Of a stretch of 64,000 nt of DNA, positions 49,846-63,882 are shown piece after piece; within the stretch, counting starts at the first letter, position 1, and the number at the start of each line of letters is the position of its first letter. Made by a program: the position numbers and the translations under genes. This DNA is from Puccinia triticina (Eukaryota; Basidiomycota; Pucciniomycetes; Pucciniales; Pucciniaceae), in NCBI RefSeq assembly GCF_026914185.1, contig NC_070560.1, forward strand, positions 1,648,001 through 1,712,000. The letters run 5' to 3'. A model generated the notes under the pieces. That model was given only the letters and a program-made list of their open reading frames with translations. It had not been told where the DNA came from and did no database searches.

Positions 49846-50265
49846 ACAATGGGAAGTTACACTATGCAGGTTGCTTGGATGTCATTTAGTTATCCACTCC
49901 TATGTGGTGTGAAAAACAGCATAAATAGAATCTGTGGGTGTCAAAAGAAAGCTTCAATGTGGTTAAAAAGATGAGACCTAATTTTTTCCAAGAAACTTTT
50001 ATTCTTCATGTTGAAGTATCATTTTTGTGACCAAAAATTAGTTATCTGGGTAACTTAGGCTAGACAACTGATATTTGATGACAATAGTGATATTTGAAAA
50101 TCAAAAACAGGAGTTTATTGGAAGAAATTAGGTCCCATCCTGTTAAGAAACATTCAAGCTTTCTTTTGACACCCACATATTCTATTTATGTTTTTTTTTA
50201 CAACAGACATAGACCGGATAACTAAATGACATCTAAGGGACCTGGATAGTGTAACTTCCCATTGT
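49846..50265. mobile_element. ~420-bp fold-back element with ~150-bp arms
   Basis: The left arm ACAATGGGAAGTTACACTAT ... GACACC/AAAAGAAAGCTT ... GACCTAATTT is mirrored by the right arm AAATTAGGTC ... AAGCTTTCTTTTGACACCCA ... ATAGTGTAACTTCCCATTGT. The centre is about 100 bp and non-coding. Confidence 0.85.
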
Positions 50266-50339
50266 CCGGCCCAAGAGTGGCCCAATTTTGATCTGTGAGC
50301 TTCAGAAGTAGTTCAGCTTAAGTTGCACAGGACTCCTGT

Positions 50340-50590
50340 GGCATTTAGTAATAATCAAGTGCTACCTGCTACTACAGTGGTTAGAGGACATTTAGTGGTA
50401 TTGAGCTACAGCTGAGCTTTTTGGTAGCAAAAGCAGTCTATTTCTGCTGCTGCGGCCCTGAGAAAAATAGTGGTACCACACTAAATTTAGTGGTTTTGGG
50501 GACCACTATATACAGCTATCTGTTCCAGGGAAATAGTGGTAGGATCACTGCACCACGCTAAAACAGAGATTTTGTTAGTAATTTAGTGTA
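50340..50590. repeat. TAGTGGT-rich repeat
   Basis: TAGTGGT and ACCACTA recur throughout. Resembles 36170-36740. Confidence 0.45.
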
Positions 50591-50910
50591 GCTGGTCTGG
50601 GGGACCTCCCATGACTGGGGGTACCCTCAATTTATTTACCAACATGTTTGCCATGGAGTGGATCAAAGATCAGCCTGAGTTGAACATAAGGTCAACATAT
50701 TTGAATCCTGAATGCCACATGCTCACACATTTGACATCAGACAGTCTTCCCAAAGGAACATATGGTCTGGCACTCTCCAGGGAGTGCCACACTTTCCCCC
50801 TGGTGATACTGCTGTATTGTATTGCCTAGCTGATACAATAAACTGTGAAGGAAAAAGTGTGTATGGCCTTTTTGATACAATAGCAATAAAAGACCTAATA
50901 TTGTATTTAA

Positions 50911-51096
50911 GGTGTTCAAAGTTGAAATCATAAATTTTTTGAATCATAAAATCATAAAATCATAAAATCATAAAACTTTTGGGTGATAATTTTTTATGTA
51001 CCAATTTCAAATTATTGCTCTGTTTTGAGTGTTTGGGTGGTACATATTTTTTCTGCTTAAAATTCTATGATTTTATGCAAGTCAACTTTGAACACC
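50911..51096. mobile_element. MITE with GGTGTTCAAAGTT ends, flanked by TTAA
   Basis: Begins GGTGTTCAAAGTTGA and ends TCAACTTTGAACACC. TTAA sits on both sides (50907-50910 and 51097-51100), the target preferred by piggyBac-type elements. Internal ATCATAAA repeats. Confidence 0.8.
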
Positions 51097-51238
51097 TTAA
51101 TTGTATTGTATTTTATCAGTTTCAGCATTGATTCCAGCAATAAAAGCCCACTGGATTCCCTGAGGCTCTATCTTGTTTACTGAATTGTGTGCAAAATTCT
51201 GAGTTTGTTCTTCATTTTGATATAAAACATGTAATTAT

Positions 51239-51413
51239 GGTGTTCAAAGTTGGTTTGCATAATTTTATGCATGCATAAATCATAAAATCATAAAAATATT
51301 TTGGTGAGGAAATTTTGTATTACATAATCAGACAGTCATATCCCCTGCAAAAAAGATTTTATGATTTTATGATTTATGCATGCATAAAATTATGCAAACC
51401 AACTTTGAACACC
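51239..51413. mobile_element. MITE with GGTGTTCAAAGTT ends, second copy
   Basis: About 60-bp arms pair without visible mismatch: GGTGTTCAAAGTTGGTTTGC on the left and GCAAACCAACTTTGAACACC on the right, with TTTATGCATGCATAAATCAT inside. Longer and more symmetric arms than the copy 140 bp to its left. Confidence 0.85.
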
Positions 51414-51688
51414 ATAAATGTATAGCTCAGAGGTTTCTTGGAGATCACAACTGTTGCGGGAGCCTATTGAGGTTAGTAGCAAATGTTATGTTGAGGCAAT
51501 AGAAGGAAGCAGCAAAAAGGAAAATTGAAACAAGAAGGACAGCTGTGATTATTAACTATGGCACGCTGGGTTTTAATGAGGTTGAAAACCAACTATCATC
51601 ACCTGCAAAAAAGTGGCACACACATTAATTCAAGATCGGTACCACTGATGCGGAAAGAAGCTAGAAAACAATTCAAGATGGGAATGTT

Positions 51689-53416
51689 TCATTCAGTAAG
51701 ATAAGCTTTCAGTCTCTGATTCAAGCTATGGATGGAGTACATAAAGATGTCATTAAAGAAACCACGGGTAGCGTCAGGAATAGTTGCTGCATCTTGAAAT
51801 AGCACGATGTGCAAATTTTTGATGTCTGATTCCATAATCACGGTTGAGATCCATTCCCAATTGAAGGTATACACTCCAACTGGCACTTTCATGTCCGCGT
51901 GATTTTTCTTCTCTTCCTCCACCAAGGGTATTGAGTTTGCAAACTTGTGAGATCGAAAATTGTTGTTTTTGAGTTGTGGTTCTACTAACTCGACTGCTTT
52001 CTTCAGAAGAGGCAAACTAGGGTCATCCACGCTGTCCGGATTGGTTTGATGATACTTTTGCAATAAAGTGCCAATCATATCAAGGTAGAACAGAAGTAGA
52101 GCGTAACTTCTTTTTTCCACCAACCGATCTTCCAAATTCATCAACTTTTTTCCAATTCGTTCTTCCCAAAACTTAATCCAATTATCGATATTTGAATTGA
52201 AATCTTTCAGGGCGGTACTTTTTGCATTTGATCTCTTCCTAATTATTGTATAGCTATCCAGCTCTTTTCGCTTTGGGCGATCATCATTTCTCCTTGATTT
52301 CAACATTTGAACCGGCACGTGATGCTTAGCATTCTCCTCCGTAAGCGAGGGATCCTTAATCTGCGCCTGGTAACCTCGCTGAATTACTCCGATCACTGAA
52401 AGGATGCTGCCAAGTTTGTCGCGATATTCTTCTGTTGGACGTAAGACATTTGCATCAAACTTGAGTACTTCGCTAGACTTTTTCACTCGCTGCTGCGTCA
52501 GTGTAATTTCTTTGTTGGAAATCAGATATGGTACTGTTCTGCCATCAAAAATTCTGGCGGATTCGGATGGAAGCATCTGCCGCTGGTTGTCCATTGTATT
52601 GATTCCAATCGTCTTCCCCATAGTGAATTCTTCAGCAACTGTTAGCGGACTATCAGTTGCAACCTGCATGTGTGATCTTTCTATGCGGGCAAGATTCTCT
52701 AACAGACGGCCGATTTTGAGTTTTTTAGCTGGTTGAAAATCAGAAGCTAGTGAGCCTTGGGGTTGGAAGTTTTTGGGGCGCTTTGAAGAACTTGGGACTA
52801 CGTCTTTCATTCTTGTTGAAACTCGATTGTTCAGGTTTATTTTCGTGTTAAGGTTTGTTTTTGATTTCAGATTTATTTTCAGCTCTAATGGCCAATTCTA
52901 TGCAATGTCAGGCCAAGAAAAGGTTAGATTAGTGATGAGGTGTCCTTGCTGTGGATATGGAGGCAGAGTCTGAAAATATGCATGTCCTACCTTGACTTGT
53001 TCTAACAAGGAATAATTCGTGCACTCTGAACGTGGCGAGCTTTGTGATGTCATGGTTGGCTCAGCTTCATGAGGGCCCATCGCAGGCGTCTGACGAGATG
53101 GCCCAGAGGTATCTTGTGCGACTTCTTTTCGTGAAACTGGAGTTAAATGAGGTTGAAGATTTCTGAAACCGGAAGAGGTGTTTTCTCCAACATTGAAATT
53201 CCCCAGGCTCAGAGTGGTTGTTGGAGCTGAAGTAGTGGCGGCCTCTGCTCTGCTGAAGTGATCAATTTGAGGTGGTGCTAGGCTATGTAGATTATCGTCC
53301 ACGCCACCGGCCCGGTGAGGAAAAAGATCCAGAGTGATAGGGGTCTCCGAAGCATTACAAGCGATCCGCAGGGCCAGATGGAAGAGGAAAAGCCGGCCCA
53401 CAAGAGCAGCAGGCAT
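51689..53416 (-). pseudogene. Paralog B of the secreted protein, with one in-frame stop
   Basis: It aligns along its whole length with the 590-residue paralog at 47313-49085: a signal peptide (MPAALVGRLFLFHLALRIAC), then LITNLTFSWPDIA, and after the break GSLASDFQPAKKLKIGRLLE, NSNIDNWIKFWEERIGKKLM and LPLLKKAVELVEPQLK, ending LKAYLTE. A TAG at 52900-52898 replaces the Gln codon of the conserved AQNWPL (CAG to TAG). The reading then continues in the same frame, with an extra Asn/Lys/Leu-rich insert (INLKSKTNLNTKINLNN) before the next conserved block. The start at 53416 matches the paralog's Met; another Met lies 5 codons upstream. Only one break was seen, so loss is recent, or the stop is read through or mis-sequenced. 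Confidence 0.75.
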
Positions 53417-53559
53417 GATTTCTGGATGCAATGTGTGACTACCGAGGGATTGGAGGGTGCCGCTGCTCAGTGTTGATTGGAAGGGATTAAATTTTGGTAG
53501 AACACTTTCATAGATCTTCTTGCTACAAATACAGCATGCAAAGTAAATATTATCAGTGT

Positions 53560-54530
53560 GGAAGGTTTTAAGAGAGTCCTGTCAGGTCCTGTCTCAGATC
53601 ACGCCAGACACGCCCGTGCCATGTCGCATGGACTGTTTATAGGAACTTTGGGACGTTCTGGAAAGGTTTCAAGCGTGAACTCAAACAAACCAGCCGTGCT
53701 CCATTCCTGTCATGTTGGTGTACACGGAGCGTGGGCGGTTGACCCTCGTCCATTTTACACACATCCACCCCGGCGGCGGTGCCGCGACACTGCACTACAT
53801 TCTCCCCTATCGGACCTGGGACACCGCGGCATCAAGGCTCCGGCCGACCGCCTGGTTCTTATCGGTCGGTGGGCCGATGGCGGCCAACTTGTGGGTGACC
53901 CCAGGAGTACTGTTCCGTAGGAGGGAGGGTCTGTACGGACCAACCTTCTTTTCTCATCAGGGGGCTCTACACTCGGCCTGAAGGGTGTCCGTTGGAATCA
54001 TCTTCGGATAAGGTCACGCCCAAATCCCCTTGGCTCCGGGTAGTGCCCCCCTTCGACCTACACAGCGCCTGTAAGACTGGGCCGCCCTCACTTACCACAA
54101 GTCCCCCCTGGTGGGAGGCTCGCTGTGGCTGGCCGCGAAGCGGCCCCTCCCGCAGGGAGGGACTTGCCCGTAATGTCGAAATTTTGGGTGGGAAAGAAAT
54201 CACAAATGGCTGCAGGGAAAATGTTAAGCGTCAGCCAGCCTCCCCCTCAGGTCCTGTGGACCTGCCCCAGAGCCAAAAGATACTTCTCGACCCCAGCTTT
54301 CATTTGGAACCGGTCTCGGAGAGCCCTCCGGGCGGGACCCTCCGTTCGAGAGGCTTAGTTAAGCTAGGGGCCGCCGCTTCAGGCATGGTGGAGTGGTCTA
54401 GATTGGGCCACGCGAGGGGTTTTGTCCTGTTAGGTTGTTCTTTTCCAATTGGCGGAGCTTTGTTGCAACAAAGGGGATGTCCAGTTGGCCACAAGGACCC
54501 TATGCATTATTGCTAGAAGCACAGTTTTGA
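53560..54530. other. GC-rich stretch, no gene recognised
   Basis: Notably GC-rich against its flanks. All frames give low-information Pro/Arg/Gly-rich translations. There is no similarity I can recall to rRNA core motifs. Short palindromes occur (GCCGCGAAGCGGC; CCCTCCCGCAGGGAGGG). Confidence 0.45.
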
Positions 54531-54870
54531 GTCTAATAACCAATATGGGTTGAGATATTTCTTCACCAGTGACCCTTGGAATGAGTGACTCAGGTTTCCG
54601 CTTTCTAATAATCGCAAGCTGCTGGCCTGGAGTGGCAAAGTAAATGGGTTGACACGAGATCGTTGCTTGCAGCGACTTCGACGTCACGTACACAAGTTCA
54701 CAGGGATGCAACCCAGGTAGTAAGGGGAGTAAGTACATGATAAGAATTCGACAAAGGAATGTAGAACAAATCAAGCTGGAGTACACGGTATGACTACTAC
54801 AGTTGACGATTTCCCAATCAAGATATTTACACAAAGTATGATACACAAATGAAGAGAGCGTGTTTGTACT

Positions 54871-57298
<2,428 letters not shown>

Positions 57299-57299
57299 G

Positions 57300-58530
57300 G
57301 CGAGAGGCTGAGCTTGGTAGGGGTATGGGTGTGGAGGTGTTGTTCTGGAGGGAGGAGGGTCTTGGGAAGTGGAAAGTGGTGGAACGGTCAACAGGGGAAA
57401 CGGAAACGATACTGTGGTCTGTAGGAAGTGCAGTGGTCACTGGATGGGGGGCGAGGCGAAGGGGAGGACAAGCAAAGGGTCTTTTATAGATTAATCCGGC
57501 CGGGGCAGTGCACTCCGCAGCCGCCAGCTGCGCGCTCGTCGAAGTTTCACCAACGTCCATCGATACACCCCACCCGTCTGAGAAGATCGATGCTCGGCCT
57601 CGCACTGGAAACGCTATAGAAACAACAACTATGTATCTCTAGTGTTTATTTACACAAATGCATACAGCTGTGACTCCGGCTGAGTCGGACTCAATGGCCC
57701 GGGTGACTGCGGGTATGTACAAGGGTGAGTGTGTGGGCCAAAGCTCAGAGAGGGTAAAAAAGGCCAGCTTAAAGCTCATGATGACGTCAGTGGTCACGGC
57801 GTCGGGCTGTTCTTTTTTGGCCTTGAAAACCAAGCCGATCGGTATGGCCATGCTTAATTGCCTGTGAAAAAAAGCGACTGAAGTGTTCCTGCGTTCAGAC
57901 TCCGATCATCATCACCCAACCTTAACTTCGTCCTGGGATTCGGGTCTACTCTCTGCATTTAAATTGGCTGGGATGGACACCTGTGTACACCCCCTCTACC
58001 TATACTGCGCAGACACACAAACGCGCATCTAAGAGGGGGCCCACCCCCCCAAACACAGCCAAAAAATTAAAATGTCTGGCATGTCTACATTTTCTGTAAT
58101 GCCAGCCACTTAGAGCCTCAGAACGTCTGGTAGTCCGCTCACAAAAGTCGGACTCCCCCCGAGCATATCACCCCGAACAACCACCCGCCAGCCGAGATCA
58201 CCCGGCGTCATTTACACATCACTCCTCCACACCACCGGTGCCGGTCGCATCACATCACGCTCACCCCTCCCCCAGGATATCAACCCTGACAACCAACAGC
58301 AATCGTCTTTTGCTCCTTCGATCCAAACGCTCAACATGAACCACTAGTTCTGGATTACTCCACTCCCCTCACCACACCCAAATGTAAGTTTACTTCACCT
58401 TGAAGCAAGTATTGATATTTACCGGTGGAAGGGGTGCTGTTGGCTTGAGTCGCATTCATACCCGGCCTCTTCCACCACTTCAACTGATGATCCAGTTGTT
58501 TGTGTTTCTTGTTTAGGTCTAGCCCTTCAT
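57300..58530. other. Promoter side of polyubiquitin and 5' flank of the KDZ gene
   Basis: Pyrimidine-rich plus-strand DNA. A 70-residue minus-strand frame at 57639-57851 begins just after an acceptor-like TTTTTTCACAG, but has no partner exon that I can identify. No TIR was located. Confidence 0.4.
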
Positions 58531-58534
58531 CAGT

Positions 58535-61500
58535 ATGGCACGAACGAGATACAACTCCGATCGGCCCGGTACTTGAGCTGACAGACTCAGACAACACGTG
58601 AATGCTGCTCGTAATGCAGAGACTTACGCCCGATTCCGAGCTGGCAGGAATAGTTACAACCAACGACAGCAATTACACCATGGACAGGAAGAATTTTGCC
58701 ACGAAAACATCCTAGACAACCCTTACAACCACCCTCAGGAAGAAGACACATCAGACGATGAAGAGAATGACAATGACGAAAGAAACTGGGTGGTACTTAC
58801 CGAAGAAGAGCCTGTTAACCCAATTGATGCAGCAATCAAAGCTCGGAAAGCACAGCATCGACAACAAGCACGGCAGTACGATTACTTGGCCATGATTCAA
58901 AGCCTGCACTCGGTGTACCTTGTTTTAAAATACAAGACCAATGACTGGACCGGTTCCAATACTTTCTACGACTTCCGCAACTGCAACTGTCTGCCGCACA
59001 CCAAGACATCACGACCGGTGGATTTAGTTGATGTTTCCGGTTAGTAGACCAAAATCTATCGTGTCATCCATGTTCACATTGCTCACATACCCGCTGCAAT
59101 GATGAAATTTTGATAATAGGACAGCGCCGAGTAAAGGTCAAGTTCTGCCAATGCACGCTTGATGTCGTCACCCTACTCAAACTTGGATACATGGCGGGAT
59201 TGCCAATGAAGCCTCAGACCGCATTCTCGATGCCACTAATGCAGCTCCATAACCATCTATGGAACAACTGCAACATCAGCACTCTCCCATTTACCGTTGC
59301 TTTAAGAGAGTTTGTTGAACCAAGGTCTCAGAGGTTGCGAGCCAGGAACCGGAATCATGTAAGTCCCAGGAGCTGTACACCAATACACCAATACACCAAT
59401 CAAACTAATTGCTCCCGATTGACACCCATAATTTCCTAGGCTCAAGAATTACGGAGACCTCTCTCTGCAGCAGTTGACCTGTTCCGACTCCTGCACGACA
59501 TGACAGACAAGACAATATTCTCGTACCTCAAGCTAACCGAACAGCAAATATTGGCGCAGGAATCTTGTCCGGCATGCTTTGGGCCCCGACCTCCCAACAG
59601 CAGTCTCTATCCAACTTCCACCCGTGACCAACTCATCATCTGCTTGGACGGCAACTTTCAGCATCGGCATCATACCCTAGCCAGTCGTGACAATGTTCCA
59701 CTGGTTATACCATGGATTTTCATTCATCCCGACCAGGTGGAAGCAACCACCCAATACATCCGGCGGCAAGAACAGTTATTAACACCCCCATCCCAGGTAG
59801 GCTTAGCCGGTTCGGCAATTGCTCATATCCTGATATTGTTGTACTGACCCACATTCTCTACCCCATTGTTATCAGGCCAATTGATGTACTGAATCACACA
59901 AAGCAGCCAATGACAAAAGGAACAAATCAACTTGGAAGGGGTGTGACGACACTGGCCTCATGGGATGCTGCTGCCGGCACGATGCAGCCGTTTACTTCGC
60001 TAATATTCACAAATCCGGCGAGCAGAGGAACCTCCCAACGGCTATCATCCGCCGGTTATTATCCGCAGTTGAGTCAGATTGTCCACTGAGCATACTGTAC
60101 AACATTGGTTGCTCTCTTGATAAATATGCAAGCTCAGTGAGTATTGGTTTGCTATTCCCAATTATCTCCCACAACAAAATGGAACAGAAAAAACTGATCA
60201 ATTTTCTTTCTTCTGCCAGTGGAACCTCTTGGGACGAGACAGAGCACGCGTGAAGTTCGGGACCTCAATCTTTCACGCGTACGTGCACAATTGGGCCTGT
60301 CAACTCGAATACAATCCAAGGTTTAACGACGGCTGGGGCTTATCGGACGGCGAAGGCCTGGAACGCCTGTGGTCATACTTGTCATCACTTGTCAGCCCCT
60401 TGAGATATGCTACACGCAACCATCGACTGGCTGCCCTTGCACATCGACTAAAATACCACAATCGACGTAGTAAAAACAGCCTCAGTAAGTCTCACCGCAT
60501 CACTTGAGGATACATTATGTTACTCACTGCAATATGATTTTAGTTTATTGGCTTTGCAGGAAGTTTGGTAATGCTGTGAAACGCCGGCGTGAGACTAGGT
60601 CATTGCTTGCTGCTCTCCTTGGACTTCCGAATCCCCACAAGCGAAACGGCCGAAAGTACACAGAGGGATATTTTTTAAAGCAGTGGCGAAAGCAGCGCGA
60701 GTTTCAGACTGCTCATACTCAAGAAGAGGACGATCGAACGCAAGAGTTAGTCCAACTGTATAAAGATGAGGCTGCGTTGGAACACCTCAGGTATGTATGG
60801 CTTATTATTGTGTGATCATAACGTTTGCTCTTGTTTACACGTATCTACCTGAACCCGCTAGGAAACGGCTCCAAGGCCCTGAGATATTTTTGGCAACTGA
60901 GGAGGAATTGCGAGTACTCCTTGACCAAATAGTAGACAAAACCGAGCAACTCAAGCGCAAAGCGGAGGCATTGAACAGGGGTAACTCAACCGATCAATGT
61001 GAGCTTTTGATTCCGTTTACTCTAGTTGGTTGCAATTTTGCTGACTTGTCATCAGCTGCCGAGAAACTTGAGGAAGAACGGCTGTTACTGCTACTTTGGG
61101 ATGCCAAATCCGACCTTTTTGTGCAGGCAGTCCACCTCCGTGCCGAACGGGAACCAATTCTGAACTCAAAAAATATGGGTACACGACTTGGAACTAAGCT
61201 GAAGGAAAAAATTTACAAATCCATTGCAGCACGACGGCCGGCCGTAGTCAAACTGATCAATTACTTCAACTCATGCCATGCAAAGTTTGTCGCACGATTT
61301 CCAGACCAAAGCCAAATAATTCCGAATTTCGATGGCAGTTTGACTTATGAGGAGTTTTCAGCAATGTCTCTTGACAATACATTTTGGAACGGCGGATTGT
61401 ACTTCCATTCCCGTGCTCCTTGGGCAATCGATCCCGATGTACGCACTGGAATCAATTGTGTTCTGATACTCAGTAGAATCCAGGAAGAATTTCAGTTAAT

Positions 61501-62165
61501 TTCTCAAGAGTTGAGTCGCGCGGTTGGATGGGCAATTAGCCAGAACAATCTACTTCGTTCAAACATCAGATACATTCATGCGCTATGTATGTTTTCCATT
61601 TTACTACATAATTATTTATGAGCTGACCAATCTTTGCCCCACTGCGTTGAACCCAGACCTTTCTAGCGAAACAGATGATACAAGACCTCCAGACGAGCAC
61701 ATTGATTCTCTGCCAATGGCCGGGATGACATATCGCCAAAAGCTGAAATGTATCAACCAAGAGTTACGCTTACGTCTTTCGACTCATAAGGTATTGGTGC
61801 AAGATCGGTCGGATGATGTGATGTGGCTGTGGGACAAGTGTCAGCCGCCACAAAACAAACCCAACATATCTGAATGGATTCGACTTGCAGAATGCAGTAG
61901 GTCGGACGCTGGTGTTAATCTAGAAGTACCAGATATCGATGAGGAATTGGAAGACGTATTGTTGGATAATGAGGGGGACGATGGGGATTACGACGAAGAT
62001 GATTGGGTCGATGAGATTGGATATGATGATACACCCGAGGTCGCCCCACCATTACCAGCCAAGGTCGCCCCACCTTTACCGCAGGAATCAGAGGCCCGGA
62101 TCTCTTCACCAGTACCTGAAGAATTGAATGTACCTGATAGATCTGCGCCATCAATCCCCGAGTAA
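58535..62165 (+). pseudogene. KDZ transposase with CxC1 cysteine cluster, carrying in-frame TGA codons
   Basis: From ATG 58535 (MARTRYNSDRPGT) the frame meets TGA at 58574-58576, then continues as QHVNAARNAETYARFRAGRN, the usual KDZ N-terminus. About nine exons follow: the cysteine cluster (CNCLPHTK, spliced to QRRVKVKFCQC and LGYMAGLPMKPQTAFS), then CPACFGPRPP. A second TGA (59882-59884) lies just before CTESHKAANDKR. The transposase core has WKGCDDTGLMGCCCRHDAAV, ILYNIGCSLDKY, FGTSIFHAYVHNW, NDGWGLSDGEGLERLWSYLS and LVSPLRYATRNHRLAAL. The C-terminus is acidic, with two APPLP repeats, ending at 62165. KDZ transposases move DNA elements common in basidiomycetes. The remaining frame is largely intact, so decay is recent. 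The first TGA could be bypassed only by an internal start or an intron. Confidence 0.85.
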
Positions 62166-62348
62166 CTTAATAGAAACATGTTTTGAGATATTTACTTCCA
62201 TGTGTACTTCTATGTGTGCTGTAAGATGTGTGATATGTCTATCCACTTAAATAAATCATCCTGCTTGATGTGTCAGAACTTTAAAAAACTATGTTTTAAA
62301 ATCACCTAGCAATTGATCCTTCTTGAGAAGGATTGATTGTTTTTTCAG

Positions 62349-63882
62349 GTGCCAAAAAATCAAATAGTAGAGTTTTGGTATCTGTTAGAGAGTTTTGTGG
62401 GATGAGTATTGAACTTTCAATGCCAGACATTTGGCAGTATGTACTTTTGATGGAGGAGATTCATATTCTGAAAGAAAAATGGCGAAATTCCAAGAGGATT
62501 GGAAGTTACAGCGGTTGGAAGGTGCAAGTGCCAGCGCATGTTGTGGTTTGTTTGACTGTATAATAATGGGTAGTGGAGTGAAGTTACAGCGGTTGGAAGG
62601 TGCAAGTGCCAGCGCATGTTGTGGTTTGTTTGACTGTATAATAATGGGCAGTGGAGTGATTATTGATATGCCAAGGACAGAAAAATTGTAGTTTATAGTT
62701 TTATTATAGGGGAAAATGATTCTGAAGAAAAAATTGCAAGATCTTCATTAGATCTCAAGATATTTTGATTTTTATGTGAAAATGTACCACACACGTGTGC
62801 CTGTTGAGGATGTGCACTAGCTGTGGGAGCCACAGTTGAGCTAATGAGATGATTCCAAAGCTGGGAATAATTTTTCTAATGATAAAAAAATTTATTCCCA
62901 GCTTTGGAATCATCTCATTAGGTCTACTGTGGCCCCAACTGGCTAATGGCCAGTGTGAAAATGTTCACTTTTTGAAAAACATGTGATTTATCGAGCACAC
63001 TTAGCCAGTGGGGGCCACAGTTGACCTAATGAGATGATTCCAAAGCTGGGAATAATTTTTCTAATGATAAAAAAAATTATTCCCAGCTTTGGAATCATCT
63101 CATTATGTCTACTCACACCCCAACTGGCTAATGGCCAGTGTGAAAATGTGCACTTTTTGAAAAACATGTGATTTATCGAGCACACTTAGCCAGTTGGGGT
63201 GTGAGTAGACATAATGAGATGATTCCAAAGCTGGGAATAAATTTTTTTATCATTAGAAAAATTATTCCCAGCTTTGGAATCATCTCATTATGTCTACTCA
63301 CACCCCAACTGGCTAATGGCAAGTGTGAAAATGTGCACTTTTTGAAAAACATGTGATTTATCAAGCACACTTAGCCAGTGGGGGCCACAGTAGACCTAAT
63401 GAGATGATTCCAAAGCTGAGAATAATTTTCTTTATCATTAGAAAAATTATTCCCAGCTTTGGAATCATCTCATTAGCTCAACTGTGGCTCCCACAGCTAG
63501 TGCACATCCTCAACAGGCACACGTGTGTGGTACATTTTCACATAAAAATCAAAATATCTTGAGATCTAATGAAGATCTTGCAATTTTTTCTTCAGAATCA
63601 TTTTCCCCTATAATAAAACTATAAACTACAATTTTTCTGTCCTTGGCATATCAATAATCACTCCACTACCCATTATTATACAGTCAAACAAACCACAACA
63701 TGCGCTGGCACTTGCACCTTCCAACCGCTGTAACTTCCAATCCTCTTGGAATTTCGCCATTTTTCTTTCAGAATATGAATCTCCTCCATCAAAAGTACAT
63801 ACTGCAAAATGCCTGGCATTGAAAGTTCACGATTTATCCATTAGATATATCTTTTTGATATCTTTTGTTAGTTTTGGCATCC
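62349..63882. mobile_element. ~1.5-kb palindromic element with nested hairpins
   Basis: Outer ends GGTGCCAAAA and TTTTGGCATCC pair loosely. From about 62410 and 63830 inwards the arms pair almost perfectly for some 400 bp (GAACTTTCAATGCCAGACAT with the complement near 63810). The centre holds four ~185-bp units, each a hairpin GATGATTCCAAAGCTGGGAA / TTCCCAGCTTTGGAATCATC, at about 62850, 63034, 63219 and 63404. No transposase is encoded. It lies 180 bp downstream of the KDZ stop. Confidence 0.88.
62505..62660. repeat. 78-bp tandem duplication in one arm of the palindrome
   Basis: GTTACAGCGGTTGGAAGGTG begins copies at 62505 and 62583. The right arm has this segment once only, so the duplication arose after the palindrome formed or was lost from one side. 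Confidence 0.85.

Noticed and set aside
53560..54530. Ribosomal RNA fragment
   Set aside because: GC-rich and structured, but none of the conserved 18S or 28S core motifs I know could be found.
57639..57851. 70-residue minus-strand protein
   Set aside because: An acceptor-like site precedes it, but there is no upstream exon, domain or leader; not enough to call a gene.
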